Part shown: positions 19,982 through 29,793 of the stretch, one piece after another
Numbering within the stretch: position 1 is the first letter of the stretch
Layout: each line of letters opens with the position of its first letter
Origin: an uncultured Ureaplasma sp.
GTDB taxonomy: Bacteria; Bacillota_I; Bacilli_A; Mycoplasmatales; Mycoplasmoidaceae
DNA: 64,000 bases
Reading direction: 5' to 3'
NCBI GenBank assembly: GCA_902789825.1
Contig: CADAPK010000001.1
Location: 62,001 to 126,000 of the forward strand
Position numbers and translations under genes: made by a program
Notes under the pieces: model-generated
The model's database searches: none
Told to the model about the DNA's origin: nothing
What the model saw: only the letters and a program-made list of their open reading frames with translations

Positions 19982-21336
19982 TAGTATTTTAAATAACCTT
20001 CATATCGGGGAAAAGGAATAACATCTTTAATATTATCAACACCGGTAATAAACATTAAAATTCTTTCAAATCCTAATCCAAAACCGGCGCTTTTATAATA
20101 ACCATATTTTCTTAAATCAAGGTACCATTGTAATGGTTGGGTAGAAATATTTTTTTGGTGGCATTTTTCAATAATTTTTTCATAATCGTCCTCCCGTTGA
20201 CTACCACCAACAATTTCCCCAACACCTGGAACTAATAAATCAACGGCTGCTACCGTTTTATTGTCTTTATTTTGTTTCATGTAAAATGATTTTATTTCAC
20301 TTGGAAAATCATATAAGAAAATTGGGGCATTAAAATAAAATTCGCATAAATATTTTTCATGTTCAGCGGCTAAATCCTTACCAAAGAAAATGTCGCAATC
20401 AAAAAATTTGTGTCCTTTTGCACATGCATCTTTTAAAATATCAATTGCTTTTTTATAAGGCAATTTTATAAATTTTGTAGTAATCAATTTTTGTAAAGTT
20501 GCAACCATATTTTTTTGTGTTTTTTGCGCGAGATAATTAAATTCATCTTGACATTTATTTATCGTTTTTTTAATAATCATTTTAAACATCTGCTCAATTA
20601 TTTTCATTAATTCTTTTAAATTGCAAAAAGCAATTTCTGGTTCAATCATTCAAAATTCAGCTAAATGACGATGGGTGTGACTTCTTTCGGCACGAAAAGT
20701 TGGGCCAAACGTGTAAACTTTTTTTAACCCCATACTCATTGCTTCAGCATTTAATTGACCAGAAACAGTCAATGTAGCAATTGTTGGAAAAAATGGATTA
20801 TTTTTATCATCAACAATTTTAAAATTTTCCCCTGCTCCTTCGCAATCGTTATTCGTTAAAATAGGTGTTGCAACATAAGAAAAACCTTTTCGATGGAAGA
20901 AATCATGGATCGAAAAAGCTAATTCACTACGAATTTTCATTATCGCTTGTTGAAATTTTGTTCGGATTCGCAGGTGGGCAATATTTCGTAAAAATTCATT
21001 AGTTTGCTGTTTATTTTGTACAGGAAAATCAATTCCTTGCTTCAAAAAAACAATTTTTTTTGCTAATATTTCTCAGGGTGTTTTTTGATTATTTGTTTGT
21101 TTTAAATCACCAACAACTCTTATTGCCGAAGAAAATTTATAATTTTTGATTTGTTCGAAATTATGCAAATTTTCTTGTTTACAAATCACTTGCAAATTAT
21201 TGATCGTTGTTCCGTCATTAATTTCAAGAAAAATTATTTTTCCATTATCACGATTAAATTTAATTCATCCGTCAACACATAAATTTTCACAATTCTTTTT
21301 TTTTATGAAAATTGTTTTAATTTCGATTTTTTTCAT
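19981..21336 (-). CDS. asnS: Asparaginyl-tRNA synthetase
   Basis: A 451-residue class IIb synthetase. The N-terminal OB fold spans about 1-100 ([25 protein letters not shown]). Motif 2 region: [28 protein letters not shown]. Motif 3: [29 protein letters not shown]. The [13 protein letters not shown] pattern and the [10 protein letters not shown] ending separate it from AspRS. Its own -10 TATAAT lies about 30 bp upstream, between grpE and asnS. Confidence 0.96.
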
Positions 21337-21388
21337 GTTATTGATGACAAAAAAACGTTAATATTATTATACGAGAACGATAGTAATA

Positions 21389-22036
21389 CTATTTTTTGTA
21401 AACTTTAACTAAAGCGGGTTTTAAAATATAATCGTATAATTTATAACCATTATTCACTACTTCAGCAATTGTGTTATCTTTTTTTGCTGGCTCGGAAAAA
21501 GAAATGGTTTCAGCACATTCCATTGTTTTGGCATCAAATTCTTGTCCAACAATTGGCTTAATCGGGTTAATATTTAATTTTGCCAATAAATTAATAAACA
21601 TTGTCAAAATCAATTTAAAACCTTTTTGATAATTAATTAATTTTTCGTCATTTAATTTAAAATTGCAAGCAATTTCCATTTGATTAATAATATTAATTAA
21701 TTCCAAAGCCTGATCCTTAATTGCATATTTTTTTGCTTGCGCTAATTCATTTTTGCTCTTAACTTCCAATTCCTTTATTTTTTTTGTCAATAAATCATTT
21801 GCATCTTTCGTTTTTTTTGTAATCAATTCCTTAAATTGTTCGTTATGTAAATTCATTTTTTTCCTTAATTTTTCTAGATTTTCATTTTGTTGAAGAATAA
21901 TTGCTTGTTTTTCAATCATTTCTTTTTGTATTTGTTCATATTTTTTTGTTAGTGATGACAATTTTTCGTGTAATTGTTTATCATTTTTTTCGTTATTTTG
22001 TTGTGTTTGTTGCTTTGTTTTATTATCTTTTTCCAT
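21389..22036 (-). CDS. grpE: Nucleotide exchange factor GrpE
   Basis: A 215-residue GrpE, cofactor of DnaK. Residues 1-110 are a long charged coiled coil (Lys, Glu and Gln rich), then the four-helix/beta region with NINPIKPIVGQEFDAKTMECAE and the end VNNGYKLYDYILKPALVKVYKK, the typical GrpE C-terminus with a Pro-Ala-Xaa-Val motif. It is coupled to dnaJ by TAATG and so falls under the CIRCE-controlled promoter. dnaK and hrcA are not in the window. Confidence 0.93.
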   Translation of the reverse strand: MEKDNKTKQQTQQNNEKNDKQLHEKLSSLTKKYEQIQKEMIEKQAIILQQNENLEKLRKKMNLHNEQFKELITKKTKDANDLLTKKIKELEVKSKNELAQAKKYAIKDQALELINIINQMEIACNFKLNDEKLINYQKGFKLILTMFINLLAKLNINPIKPIVGQEFDAKTMECAETISFSEPAKKDNTIAEVVNNGYKLYDYILKPALVKVYKK

Positions 22037-23229
22037 TATTCGATCTCCTTTGCTACTTTATTGTAGTATTTTTCAACTTCGTTATTTTTATTATCCTTTA
22101 AAATTGTTTTTAGAGTCTTAATTGTTTCTTGATCATAGTTTGTTGGTGTTGCATATTTAATGATGGCAATTAAGTCACCATTAGATGCAGAAAATAATTT
22201 TTGTTTTAAATTTTTTATTCCGGCATTTGATATTTTAATTTCGGTACCGTCACGAGTTTGTGGTAATAACTTTATTGTTTTACTTCCATAAGGAGTAGGA
22301 ATTTTTACTTCACCACCAACAATTGCTTTTAATGGGTCAACAAGAACATCAATATAAATTAAACTTCCTTGTTTTGTGAAGTATGGTGATGGCTTAACAT
22401 GAACAGTAATATAGAGATTACCATAATTTTCTTTGTAATTATTTCCTTTACCTTGTTCAACAATTATTTGTCGATTATCAATTCCTGGTTTAATTTCAAT
22501 TTCAAAATTTTTAAAAGATTCTAAATATTTTTTTCCTTGACATTTTTTACAAATCTTTTTAATAATTTTTCCTTCACCATGGCAATAAGGACAAGTAATT
22601 TGCGATTGCATAATTCCAAACATTGTACGTTTTTGTTCAATCACTACACCACTACCACCACAATGAGGACAAGTAATAATACTATCTTTATCATTACTTG
22701 CTCCTGTTCCATTACAAGCATCACACGTTGTTTTTACTTTTATCGTAAGATCTTTTTTACAGCCCAAAATAGATTCAATAAAATTAATCGTAATCGATGT
22801 TTGTAAATTTAATTCATAAGGGATAATTTCACGTTTTCTTCGATTGGATCTTGACGTTTTTCTTCGGCCAAATAAATCGGCAAAACTAAAATCACTTTCT
22901 TCTTCATCATCACCACCAAACGAAAATTTTACATTTCCACTTCCACCAAAAAATTGGTTAAAAATATCCATTGGATCAACATTTGTTTGGGAAAAACCAC
23001 CTTGATTTAAACCCTCGTGTCCAAATTGATCGTAAGTTTGTTTTTTCTGCGGGTCAGACAAAACCGAATAAGCTTCGTTAATTTCTTTAAACCTACTTTC
23101 GGCATCAGGTGATTTATTACGATCAGGATGGTATTTCATCGCTAATTTCCGAAAAGCTCTTTTAATTTCTTGTTCGGTTGCATCGCGCGAAATTTCTAAA
23201 ACTTCGTAGTAATCGCGTTTTGTTGCCAT
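22036..23229 (-). CDS. dnaJ: Chaperone protein DnaJ
   Basis: A 397-residue full-length DnaJ. J-domain with HPD at about 33-35 ([11 protein letters not shown]), a Gly/Phe-rich linker ([19 protein letters not shown]), and four zinc-finger repeats [24 protein letters not shown] and CKKCQGKK, then the substrate-binding C-terminal domain. It stimulates DnaK and is the first gene of a dnaJ-grpE pair. The ATG lies six bases after a TATAAT box, so the mRNA is probably leaderless. The CIRCE element is directly upstream. Confidence 0.98.
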   Translation of the reverse strand: MATKRDYYEVLEISRDATEQEIKRAFRKLAMKYHPDRNKSPDAESRFKEINEAYSVLSDPQKKQTYDQFGHEGLNQGGFSQTNVDPMDIFNQFFGGSGNVKFSFGGDDEEESDFSFADLFGRRKTSRSNRRKREIIPYELNLQTSITINFIESILGCKKDLTIKVKTTCDACNGTGASNDKDSIITCPHCGGSGVVIEQKRTMFGIMQSQITCPYCHGEGKIIKKICKKCQGKKYLESFKNFEIEIKPGIDNRQIIVEQGKGNNYKENYGNLYITVHVKPSPYFTKQGSLIYIDVLVDPLKAIVGGEVKIPTPYGSKTIKLLPQTRDGTEIKISNAGIKNLKQKLFSASNGDLIAIIKYATPTNYDQETIKTLKTILKDNKNNEVEKYYNKVAKEIE

Positions 23230-23235
23230 ACTAAA

Positions 23236-23275
23236 ATTATACTAAAATTTAGCACTCTTTTTCAAAAAGTGCTAA
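23236..23275 (-). promoter_or_regulatory. Heat-shock promoter with CIRCE operator (HrcA site)
   Basis: CIRCE at 23249-23275: TTAGCACTC, nine bases, then AAGTGCTAA; only one base differs from the perfect inverted repeat. On the minus strand a TTGAAA -35 (23265-23260) lies inside the CIRCE and a TATAAT -10 (23241-23236) follows at 18-bp spacing, so bound HrcA would block polymerase. HrcA is the known repressor for this site in Gram-positive bacteria and mycoplasmas; its gene is outside the window. Confidence 0.93.
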
Positions 23276-23284
23276 CGATAAAAA

Positions 23285-24565
23285 TTATTCGATTTCTTCG
23301 TCGAATTGGTTGTCTTTTGCTTTCTTTTCTAATTTATCTGTTGAATAAGAAATATTATCATCAAATTCGGATAAGTTGTTGGAAAAATTTTTTAGATCAT
23401 CTTGTTTATTATTATCGGTAAAATTAAAAGAAGGATCATTATCAAAATCTGTTTTTATTTTTCCCGAAATTAATGCCGATAGAGATAATTGCTTTTCATC
23501 ACTAGAATTAATTCCTGAAACCAAAGATAAAGAACTATTTTTTGTAACACTAATAAAACTCTTACGGATATCTTCAATAATGTTAGAAGCAGTTTCATTA
23601 GAAATTTTTAAATTAATAATAATGTTTTTTGCTTCAACAATATCAATATCACTATAACTTTCACTAATCGATTTAATTATTTGTTCCAATAATTCAGTTT
23701 TTTGTGTATTTGTTTCATTAAAAATAGTTTTCATCATCATGAAAAATTTGTTTTTTGTAAAAAAGTTTTTTAGATCGGCAAAATCAATATTAATTTGCGA
23801 AGGATTAAAAATAATGTCAACAATTTCTTCAATGATATTAGCAATTTTATCATTTGCCTTTTCGTAAGCATGGATGAAACTTATACCTTTTTCATTATTA
23901 ATAATTTTTTCATTACTAATTGTTGTGATCGAATTACAATATTCTTTAAGTTTTGTCAAAGCATTATAAGCATTATTGTAAACATGATTTCCTTCGCAAA
24001 CTAAAGAAGGCATAGTAATAATACCAACGGTCAATATTCCTAATTCTTTTGCAATCTTTGCCAATTCTGGTGCTCCACCTGACCCCGTTCCTTTTCCCAT
24101 TCCAGCAATGATAAACAAAATATCAGTGTTTTTTAATTCGTCTTTGATTGCTTCACTATCGTGTTTAATCGCATTTTGACCAATAATTGGATCACCACCT
24201 GAACCATAACCAGATAAATTTTCTTTGTCAAGTAGATAAATATTTTCGATATTTGCCCCCAAAAGAAGTTTTAAAGAATTTTTGTCAGTATTAAAAGCGT
24301 ATAAAGATGCTGATTTTTTTACAATTGGATGCTTTTCAGCAATATTTTTAATAATATTACAACCCGCTCCACCAATTCCAATAACTTTGATATTAAAAGT
24401 ATTTTTATCATTTATCTCATCATCAAGATTGAAATTACAAAACTTTTTGTGTTGGTTTGAAGTTATATTTTGTTCCATATTAATATTTATACTTTCATTT
24501 TGTTTATTTTGATCATTTATTGTACTATCGTAAATGATAAAATTTTTCTTATTGTTATTTTCCAT
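23285..24565 (-). CDS. ftsZ: Cell division protein FtsZ
   Basis: A 426-residue tubulin homologue that forms the division ring. The GTPase N-terminus is IKVIGIGGAGCNIIKNI at about 60-75, and the tubulin signature is GMGKGTGSGGAPELAKIAKELG near 145-165, with the T7 NIDFADLKNFF segment near 255. An Asn/Asp-rich lead of about 50 residues precedes the core. The C-terminal tail is acidic, with no obvious canonical FtsA/SepF-binding peptide. It lies 22 bp after the FtsA-like gene. Confidence 0.97.
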   Translation of the reverse strand: MENNNKKNFIIYDSTINDQNKQNESININMEQNITSNQHKKFCNFNLDDEINDKNTFNIKVIGIGGAGCNIIKNIAEKHPIVKKSASLYAFNTDKNSLKLLLGANIENIYLLDKENLSGYGSGGDPIIGQNAIKHDSEAIKDELKNTDILFIIAGMGKGTGSGGAPELAKIAKELGILTVGIITMPSLVCEGNHVYNNAYNALTKLKEYCNSITTISNEKIINNEKGISFIHAYEKANDKIANIIEEIVDIIFNPSQINIDFADLKNFFTKNKFFMMMKTIFNETNTQKTELLEQIIKSISESYSDIDIVEAKNIIINLKISNETASNIIEDIRKSFISVTKNSSLSLVSGINSSDEKQLSLSALISGKIKTDFDNDPSFNFTDNNKQDDLKNFSNNLSEFDDNISYSTDKLEKKAKDNQFDEEIE

Positions 24566-24587
24566 TGTTTTTTTTCTTTCTTAAATC

Positions 24588-25661
24588 TTATTTTTCACCA
24601 AAATAAGGGAAAATAAAATCATTTTTTGGGATATATTTTTTGGCAAAAAAATCTTGCTTTTCTTCAATTTTAATTATGTTATTTATTACGATTTTTTGTT
24701 CCAATGTTATATTTATCAATCATGTGAAATCAAAATTTTGTTGATACGAAGAAAAATTATGTGTTGTTAAGAATTTGATTAAATTACTATATTGGTTTGT
24801 TCCGACGAAATATTTTTGATCGCATAATGCAAGATTTAACGATCTAAAACATCGATCTAATTCTTTTGTAAAATAGAAGTTAAACTCGTTTAATAGTGCA
24901 CTTGCGTGAATAAAATTTGGTGTTGACATTGTTGAAGTAAGATTTGTCGCTACCTTTATATTATCATTAACATTTAAAATGGTTTTGTTAAGCAATGTCA
25001 ACATTGTTTCAATTTTATCGTTTGATAAATTAAAAAATTTAGCGATTTTATTATGAATATAATCACTATCAAAGTCTGTTGTCTTAATGTCAATAAGTTT
25101 TGCCTTTTCATATTTTCCAATAATGATTTGTTTATCAATAATTTTGACGAATACTTCTTGTCCAATATCTTGATTGAATAGCAAATTATAAATATTGCTA
25201 ATATAAGTAATTTTCACATGACTTTGTTTTATTGCTTCGATGTAATATTTATATTTTTCGTATTTTGTAACAAAGGCAGTATAGTTGCAAATAGCATTGT
25301 TATCATTATTGATGAAATTTTTGATGCTAATTTCATTAACATAGCAATTTTCTTTATTTAATGTGGTAGTAATTATTTTTTTTGCTTCTTCAATATCACG
25401 ACAATTATTAATTTTGATGTTTGTAAAATCAATTTTTGAAATATTTGGTTCATCAAAGATAATGGTAATTTTGTCAATTATTTCGTTTAAAAAAATTGAA
25501 GCTTTTGTGAACAATTCTCTTACTTGATGCGCAAAGTTTGAAAGAATAATTTTTTGCGAAAAATTGTAAAAAACAATAATCTTGTTGGTAACGATTTTGA
25601 AAACAATGAATATTAATTTATTGGAATAAATAAAAAGAATTTTATATTTATGATTTAGCAT
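24588..25661 (-). CDS. FtsA-position division protein (divergent, actin-fold candidate)
   Basis: A 357-residue protein of no clear family by eye, placed exactly where ftsA lies, between rsmH and ftsZ. Residues 5-35 are strand-like (YKILFIYSNKLIFIVFKIV), and there are FVKIIDKQIIIGKYEKAKLIDI and a helical middle, a layout compatible with a degenerate FtsA. I see no classical phosphate-1 or phosphate-2 actin motif. It ends after a TGA Trp with FIFPYFGEK, which might act as a short membrane or FtsZ contact. Mycoplasmas carry a poorly conserved gene in this slot. The ATG overlaps the rsmH stop. Confidence 0.5.
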
Positions 25662-26572
25662 ATTTTTTGTAATACTCGCAATTTAGCACTATGAGACTTG
25701 TGATTTTTCGCAATTTCGGTTTGTGTAGGAATAATGGGCTTTTTTGTGATTAAATAATAGTTTGGTTTAATTTTTTGATATAGAGGAACATCATGACCAT
25801 AAAAATCGTGGGTGGTAGAAATATTTTTAAAAAAATGTTTAACGATGCGATCTTCAAGTGAATGAAAAGTTATTACAGCGAGAATACCATATTTTTTCAA
25901 CAAAGTTATCGCTTTTTCTAAGCCTTGTTTTAGGGTATTCAATTCATCGTTAACGACGATTCTTAAAGCTTGAAAATATGTTTTTGCCGGATGTTTACGA
26001 TGGTTTGCACCTTTTGTTTTATCACAAATAATTTTTTGTAATTGTAATGTCGTTGTAATTGTTTTTTGTTTGCGGACTTTGATGATTTCATCTACTATTT
26101 TTTGCGGATTTTTTATTTCTCCGTACTTTTTAAAAATATCAATTAATTGCTGTTTTGTGTAAGTATTAATAATTGTTTTTGCGGTAAGTTTATTTTTTTG
26201 ACTCATGCGCATATCTAATGGTCCATCAATCTTGTAACTAAAACCACGGTTTTGACTAGTAAGTTGATAATTACTCACACCTAAATCAAAAACAATGCCA
26301 TCAACTTTTTCTTTTATTTCGTGGTCGATGCGAGTAAAATTTTCATTAAAAATTTTCACATTTTTATTTTTTTTAAATTTTTTTAATAAAAAATTATATG
26401 CCTCATAATCTTGCTCAAAGCAAAATACCTTTCCCCCTTCTAATTTATCAACAATTGCTTGACTATGACCACCAAAACCTGCAGTGCAATCAATGTAAGT
26501 TCCATTAGCAACAATATTCAAATTGCTAATAACTTCGTTTAAAAGAACAGGTGTATGGTAATTATTTAACAT
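25655..26572 (-). CDS. rsmH: 16S rRNA (cytosine-1402-N4)-methyltransferase RsmH
   Basis: A 305-residue SAM-dependent methyltransferase (MraW) that modifies C1402 in the ribosomal P site. It begins MLNNYHTPVLLNEVISNL, with the SAM motif YIDCTAGFGGHSQAIV, and FDLGVSNYQL, RGFSYKIDGPLDMRMSQ, and the C-terminal ITFHSLEDRIVKHFF, all typical. Alternative ATGs 6-9 bases upstream also lie inside mraZ. The start overlaps mraZ by 11 bp, and it is second in the division cluster. Confidence 0.97.
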   Translation of the reverse strand: MLNNYHTPVLLNEVISNLNIVANGTYIDCTAGFGGHSQAIVDKLEGGKVFCFEQDYEAYNFLLKKFKKNKNVKIFNENFTRIDHEIKEKVDGIVFDLGVSNYQLTSQNRGFSYKIDGPLDMRMSQKNKLTAKTIINTYTKQQLIDIFKKYGEIKNPQKIVDEIIKVRKQKTITTTLQLQKIICDKTKGANHRKHPAKTYFQALRIVVNDELNTLKQGLEKAITLLKKYGILAVITFHSLEDRIVKHFFKNISTTHDFYGHDVPLYQKIKPNYYLITKKPIIPTQTEIAKNHKSHSAKLRVLQKIC

Positions 26573-27008
26573 TTTCATCATCAATTTTTTCGGCGACTTT
26601 TTCAAACTCTTTATTTGTTGCATAGCAAAATTCTTTGTATGCCTTTATATCTCAAATTTCAATTTTATTTCCCATTCCGATAATCATGACATCTTTTTTA
26701 ATTGAAGCCATTTCTTTTAAATTTGTTGGAAGTAAAATTCTTTTTGCTTTGTCGATTTCAACTTCATTGCTATTAGCAAGAATTTGTCGGGCTAAAATAC
26801 GAGCATTTTTTTTGTTTTGTGAATATGAAAGAATTTGGTTAACTCTTTCATTAAAGTCACAACTAGTTCATAATTCCAAACATCCTTCAAAACCTTTTGT
26901 AACCATTGCTTTATTTTTTGTAAATTTTGTGAGAAATTTTGTTGGCAAAGTGAGACGATTTTTTGCATCAACACTATGTTTAAAAGAACCTAAAAAATAT
27001 GTTTCCAC
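26562..27008 (-). CDS. mraZ: Transcriptional regulator MraZ
   Basis: A 148-residue MraZ with two AbrB-like halves: YFLGSFKHSVDAKNRLTLPTKF at the start and the second copy VEIDKAKRILLPTNLKEMASIKKDVMIIG near residue 90. It regulates the division cluster by binding repeats in front of its own gene. The GTG at 27008 is preferred because the in-frame ATG at 27041 lies inside the -10 box and would not be transcribed. The C-terminus overlaps rsmH. TGA Trp codons occur in the middle. Confidence 0.93.
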
Positions 27009-27045
27009 TTTCTCCCACTTTCTCCCACTTTTTTTACACATTATA
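27004..27045 (-). promoter_or_regulatory. MraZ boxes and promoter of the division cluster
   Basis: Three direct repeats of the core AAAGTGG, 10 bp apart (GTGG at 27028-27025, 27018-27015 and 27008-27005 on the minus strand), the known layout of MraZ operators. A TATAAT at 27045-27040 precedes them, so the repeats lie in the transcribed leader rather than upstream of the promoter. The third repeat includes the GTG start codon itself, and the GGGAG in the repeats doubles as a ribosome-binding site. Confidence 0.88.
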
Positions 27046-27056
27046 TATAAAATATG

Positions 27057-27089
27057 AAAAATAAGTAATTTTTTGTTCAAAAATTACTT
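27057..27089 (-). terminator. Intrinsic terminator between pepA and mraZ
   Basis: An 11-bp perfect inverted repeat, AAGTAATTTTT (27063-27073) and AAAAATTACTT (27079-27089), with a five-base loop. On the minus strand it is followed by ATTTTTC, so it terminates transcripts arriving from pepA. It lies just upstream of the mraZ promoter and isolates the division cluster. Confidence 0.75.
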
Positions 27090-27115
27090 TTTATAAATCA
27101 AATTTCGCGATTTAA

Positions 27116-28495
27116 TTAGTGAACATTTTCTTCAAAATTTTTGACAACAAAGTTGTATAAAACCAAACAAAAAGGATTTATAGGATATTTTTTATATTCA
27201 ATCGTTCCAGCAATATCAATGTGTGTAAAACTTGGGCAATAATTAAACTCTTTTAAGAAAGCAGCTGCAAAAGAACTATCACTATGATTAATTTTCGAAA
27301 TATTGGCGCAATCAGCAAAATTTGAAGATTGCTTAACCATTGTTGTGTGTGCTGGTAACAAAGGGATATTAACACAATATTCACCCGAATCGGTAAAAGA
27401 CAATTTAATTTTATTTGCACTCATTTCTTCGGTTGATCAATAGGGGGTATTAATATCACCAAAATATCGTGCCGACAACCCAGTTAATGTTGAGATCGAA
27501 ACTAATTTTGATAATTTATAGTTTTTTGAAAGATATGCAATAGCATCAGCTAAAATTAGTCTTCCTTCGGCATCAGTATTTAAAATTTCTACATTTTTTT
27601 CGTTATATGCTTGATAAATATCATGAACAATATAACTATTTTGGTTGATTAAATTTTTTACTAAAGGAATAGCACAAACAACATTAACTTTTTTCTTATT
27701 TTTTGCTAAACTAAAGATTGTTCCTACAACAGCAGCAGCCCCTGCCATATCTTGATTCATTCCAATCAAATATGGACTAGGCTTTAAACAATATCCACCG
27801 GCGTCAAAAACAACACCTTTACCAACTAGACCAACATTTTCACTACTTTTTGGATTATTTTTATATTCGATAAGAAGAAGTTTTGCTTCTTCATTACTTC
27901 CTTTATTTACCGCAAGGATTAAGTTTAGTCCTTTTTTTGTCATTTCATTTTTTCCTAATATTTTAATTTTCAAATTTTTATTAATTTTTTGTAATTTTTG
28001 GTTTGTTAATTGAACGAATTTTGCAATATTAACAAGATTTGATGGAGCAATTTGAAGATATTTTGCAATTTTTGTTCCACAAGCTAAAGTGTAAGCTTCA
28101 TCGACAAGAGATTTATATGTGGGGGAAAAAATAATATTACTTTCATAATTAGTAGCATCCGTTTTGAAAGAAAAAATTTTTTCGTTGAAAAGAACAGCTT
28201 TATTTAAAATAATGTTGCAAATATTTTTCGCATATTTTTGGGGACAATATTTTAAGAAAGTATTCAAATCAATTGTGAGATTTTTTTCTTTATATGTAAA
28301 AAACAAAGCTGATATTTTTCATGTAAAAAAACATAAATCGAATTTTTTATCATTTGGACAAACCAAAACTTCAATTTCATTTTTATTTACTTTATGTGAA
28401 AATTGTTCATTTTTAGTGAATGTTGCTTCAACCGTAAATTTATCAACGGCTTTAAGCAATAATTGTTTTTCATTACTTTTTTGATTGAATTTCAT
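27116..28495 (-). CDS. pepA: Leucyl aminopeptidase (M17 family)
   Basis: A 459-residue cytosolic metallo-aminopeptidase that releases N-terminal amino acids from peptides. Metal-binding elements: VGKGVVFDAGGYCLKPS (Lys and Asp), NQDMAGAAAVVG (Asp), and the M17 signature NTDAEGRLILADA. The N-terminal macro-like domain is poorly conserved, as usual. Two TGA Trp codons occur near residues 61 and 357. Peptide breakdown fits an organism dependent on imported amino acids. It is followed by a strong terminator. Confidence 0.95.
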
Positions 28496-28510
28496 TTTTC
28501 GCTTTTTTCT

Positions 28511-29791
28511 TTAGTATTTTCTGATATTTAAGATTAAGATATTTTCGTTTAGATTTTTGTTTAATTTTAAAAATTTTTTCTTTGATCTTTTTCTTATAAC
28601 CAGGTTTAATTTTTTTATTTCTTGTCGTTGTTTATCGGTTAGCGGAACAAGATATTTAAAATTATCATCATCTTTTATTTTTTTTATCTTTTTGTGTTCT
28701 AACAATCAATAATTTCATTTAACATGTTTATTTAGTTTAGCAATTTTTTGCATATTTTCATGACAATAAATAACGAAACTACGACCAAAATTTTTATTTC
28801 GTGCACTTCTTCCACACCGGTGCAAATATCATAAATTTTGTTGTGGTAAATCATACGAAATAATATCACTCACATTTGGAAAATCTATTCCTCGTGCCAT
28901 TAAATCTGAACAAACGAGATAGTTGTATTCGTTGTTTTTTAATTTTTGGAAAATTTGTTTACGAAAAGATTGATTTAACCCGCTATGAAGAATGGCAACA
29001 TTTTTTTTCGTCTTAGATAATCATTGATAAATTTTTTCAACATCCTCTTTTTTATTAGCAAAAATAATGCAAAAATATGTTTCAAACGATAAAATAAATT
29101 CTTTTAATGTGAGGAATTGGTGTTGGTCGTTTTTTTTGTAAACAACAATATGCTTAATATGATTGTTGGTAAAAAGTTTTTTTGTCGTATGAATAAATTT
29201 TAACGGACTAGCAATTTTTTTATAAAAGTTAATTTGATCAATCGTAAGAGAAGCTGATAAAAAAATTTTTTTGATTTTTTGTTGTGATAACTTCATTTTC
29301 GTAAAAATGTTATCAATATCGTTCACAAAAGTGTTATCGAATAGCATATCTGCCTCGTCAAAAACAATCATTTTTAAGTATTTTCAATTTATTTTTGCAG
29401 ATCTAATTTCATTTTTAATTGTGGCTAATGTCGAGATTAAAACATGACACGGTGCATCTAAAACACTTTGTTTTGTTAGTAAACCAATTTTAACTTTTTC
29501 ATTAAATTTGGCAAATTTTTTAAAATTTTCATGTGTTTGTCATGATAACTCATGGGTTGGTAAAATGACAAGACATTGCAATTCTTGGCATTCACAATCA
29601 ATATTATTCAAAACCGGAAGTAAATATGACAAAGTTTTTCCCGTTCCTGTTGGAGCAAAAATGATTGCATTGAAGGGACGAGAATTTAGCGTTTTAAACG
29701 AGGCTTCTTGGATTGGGGTAAGTCTTAAAAAATTATTTTTTTCTAATGCTTTTTTCAACCAAGATTTAATTGGTAATTCAGTGAAAAACAT
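28511..29791 (-). CDS. DEAD-box ATP-dependent RNA helicase
   Basis: A 426-residue DEAD-box protein. Q-motif FLRLTPIQ at about 22-29, motif I APTGTGKT near 46-53, motif II VFDEADML, motif III SAS (usually SAT), motif V ARGIDFP and motif VI HRCGRSAR are all in order. It probably unwinds rRNA or mRNA structure (CshA/DeaD-like). A short lysine-rich C-terminus replaces the RNA-binding tail of longer members. Several TGA codons are Trp. It starts 3 bp from the leuS stop. Confidence 0.93.
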
Positions 29792-29793
29792 AA

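Noticed and set aside
25655-26623. A longer RsmH starting at 26623
   Set aside because: The extra residues lie inside mraZ and lack conservation; the family starts at the MLNNYHTPVLL segment.
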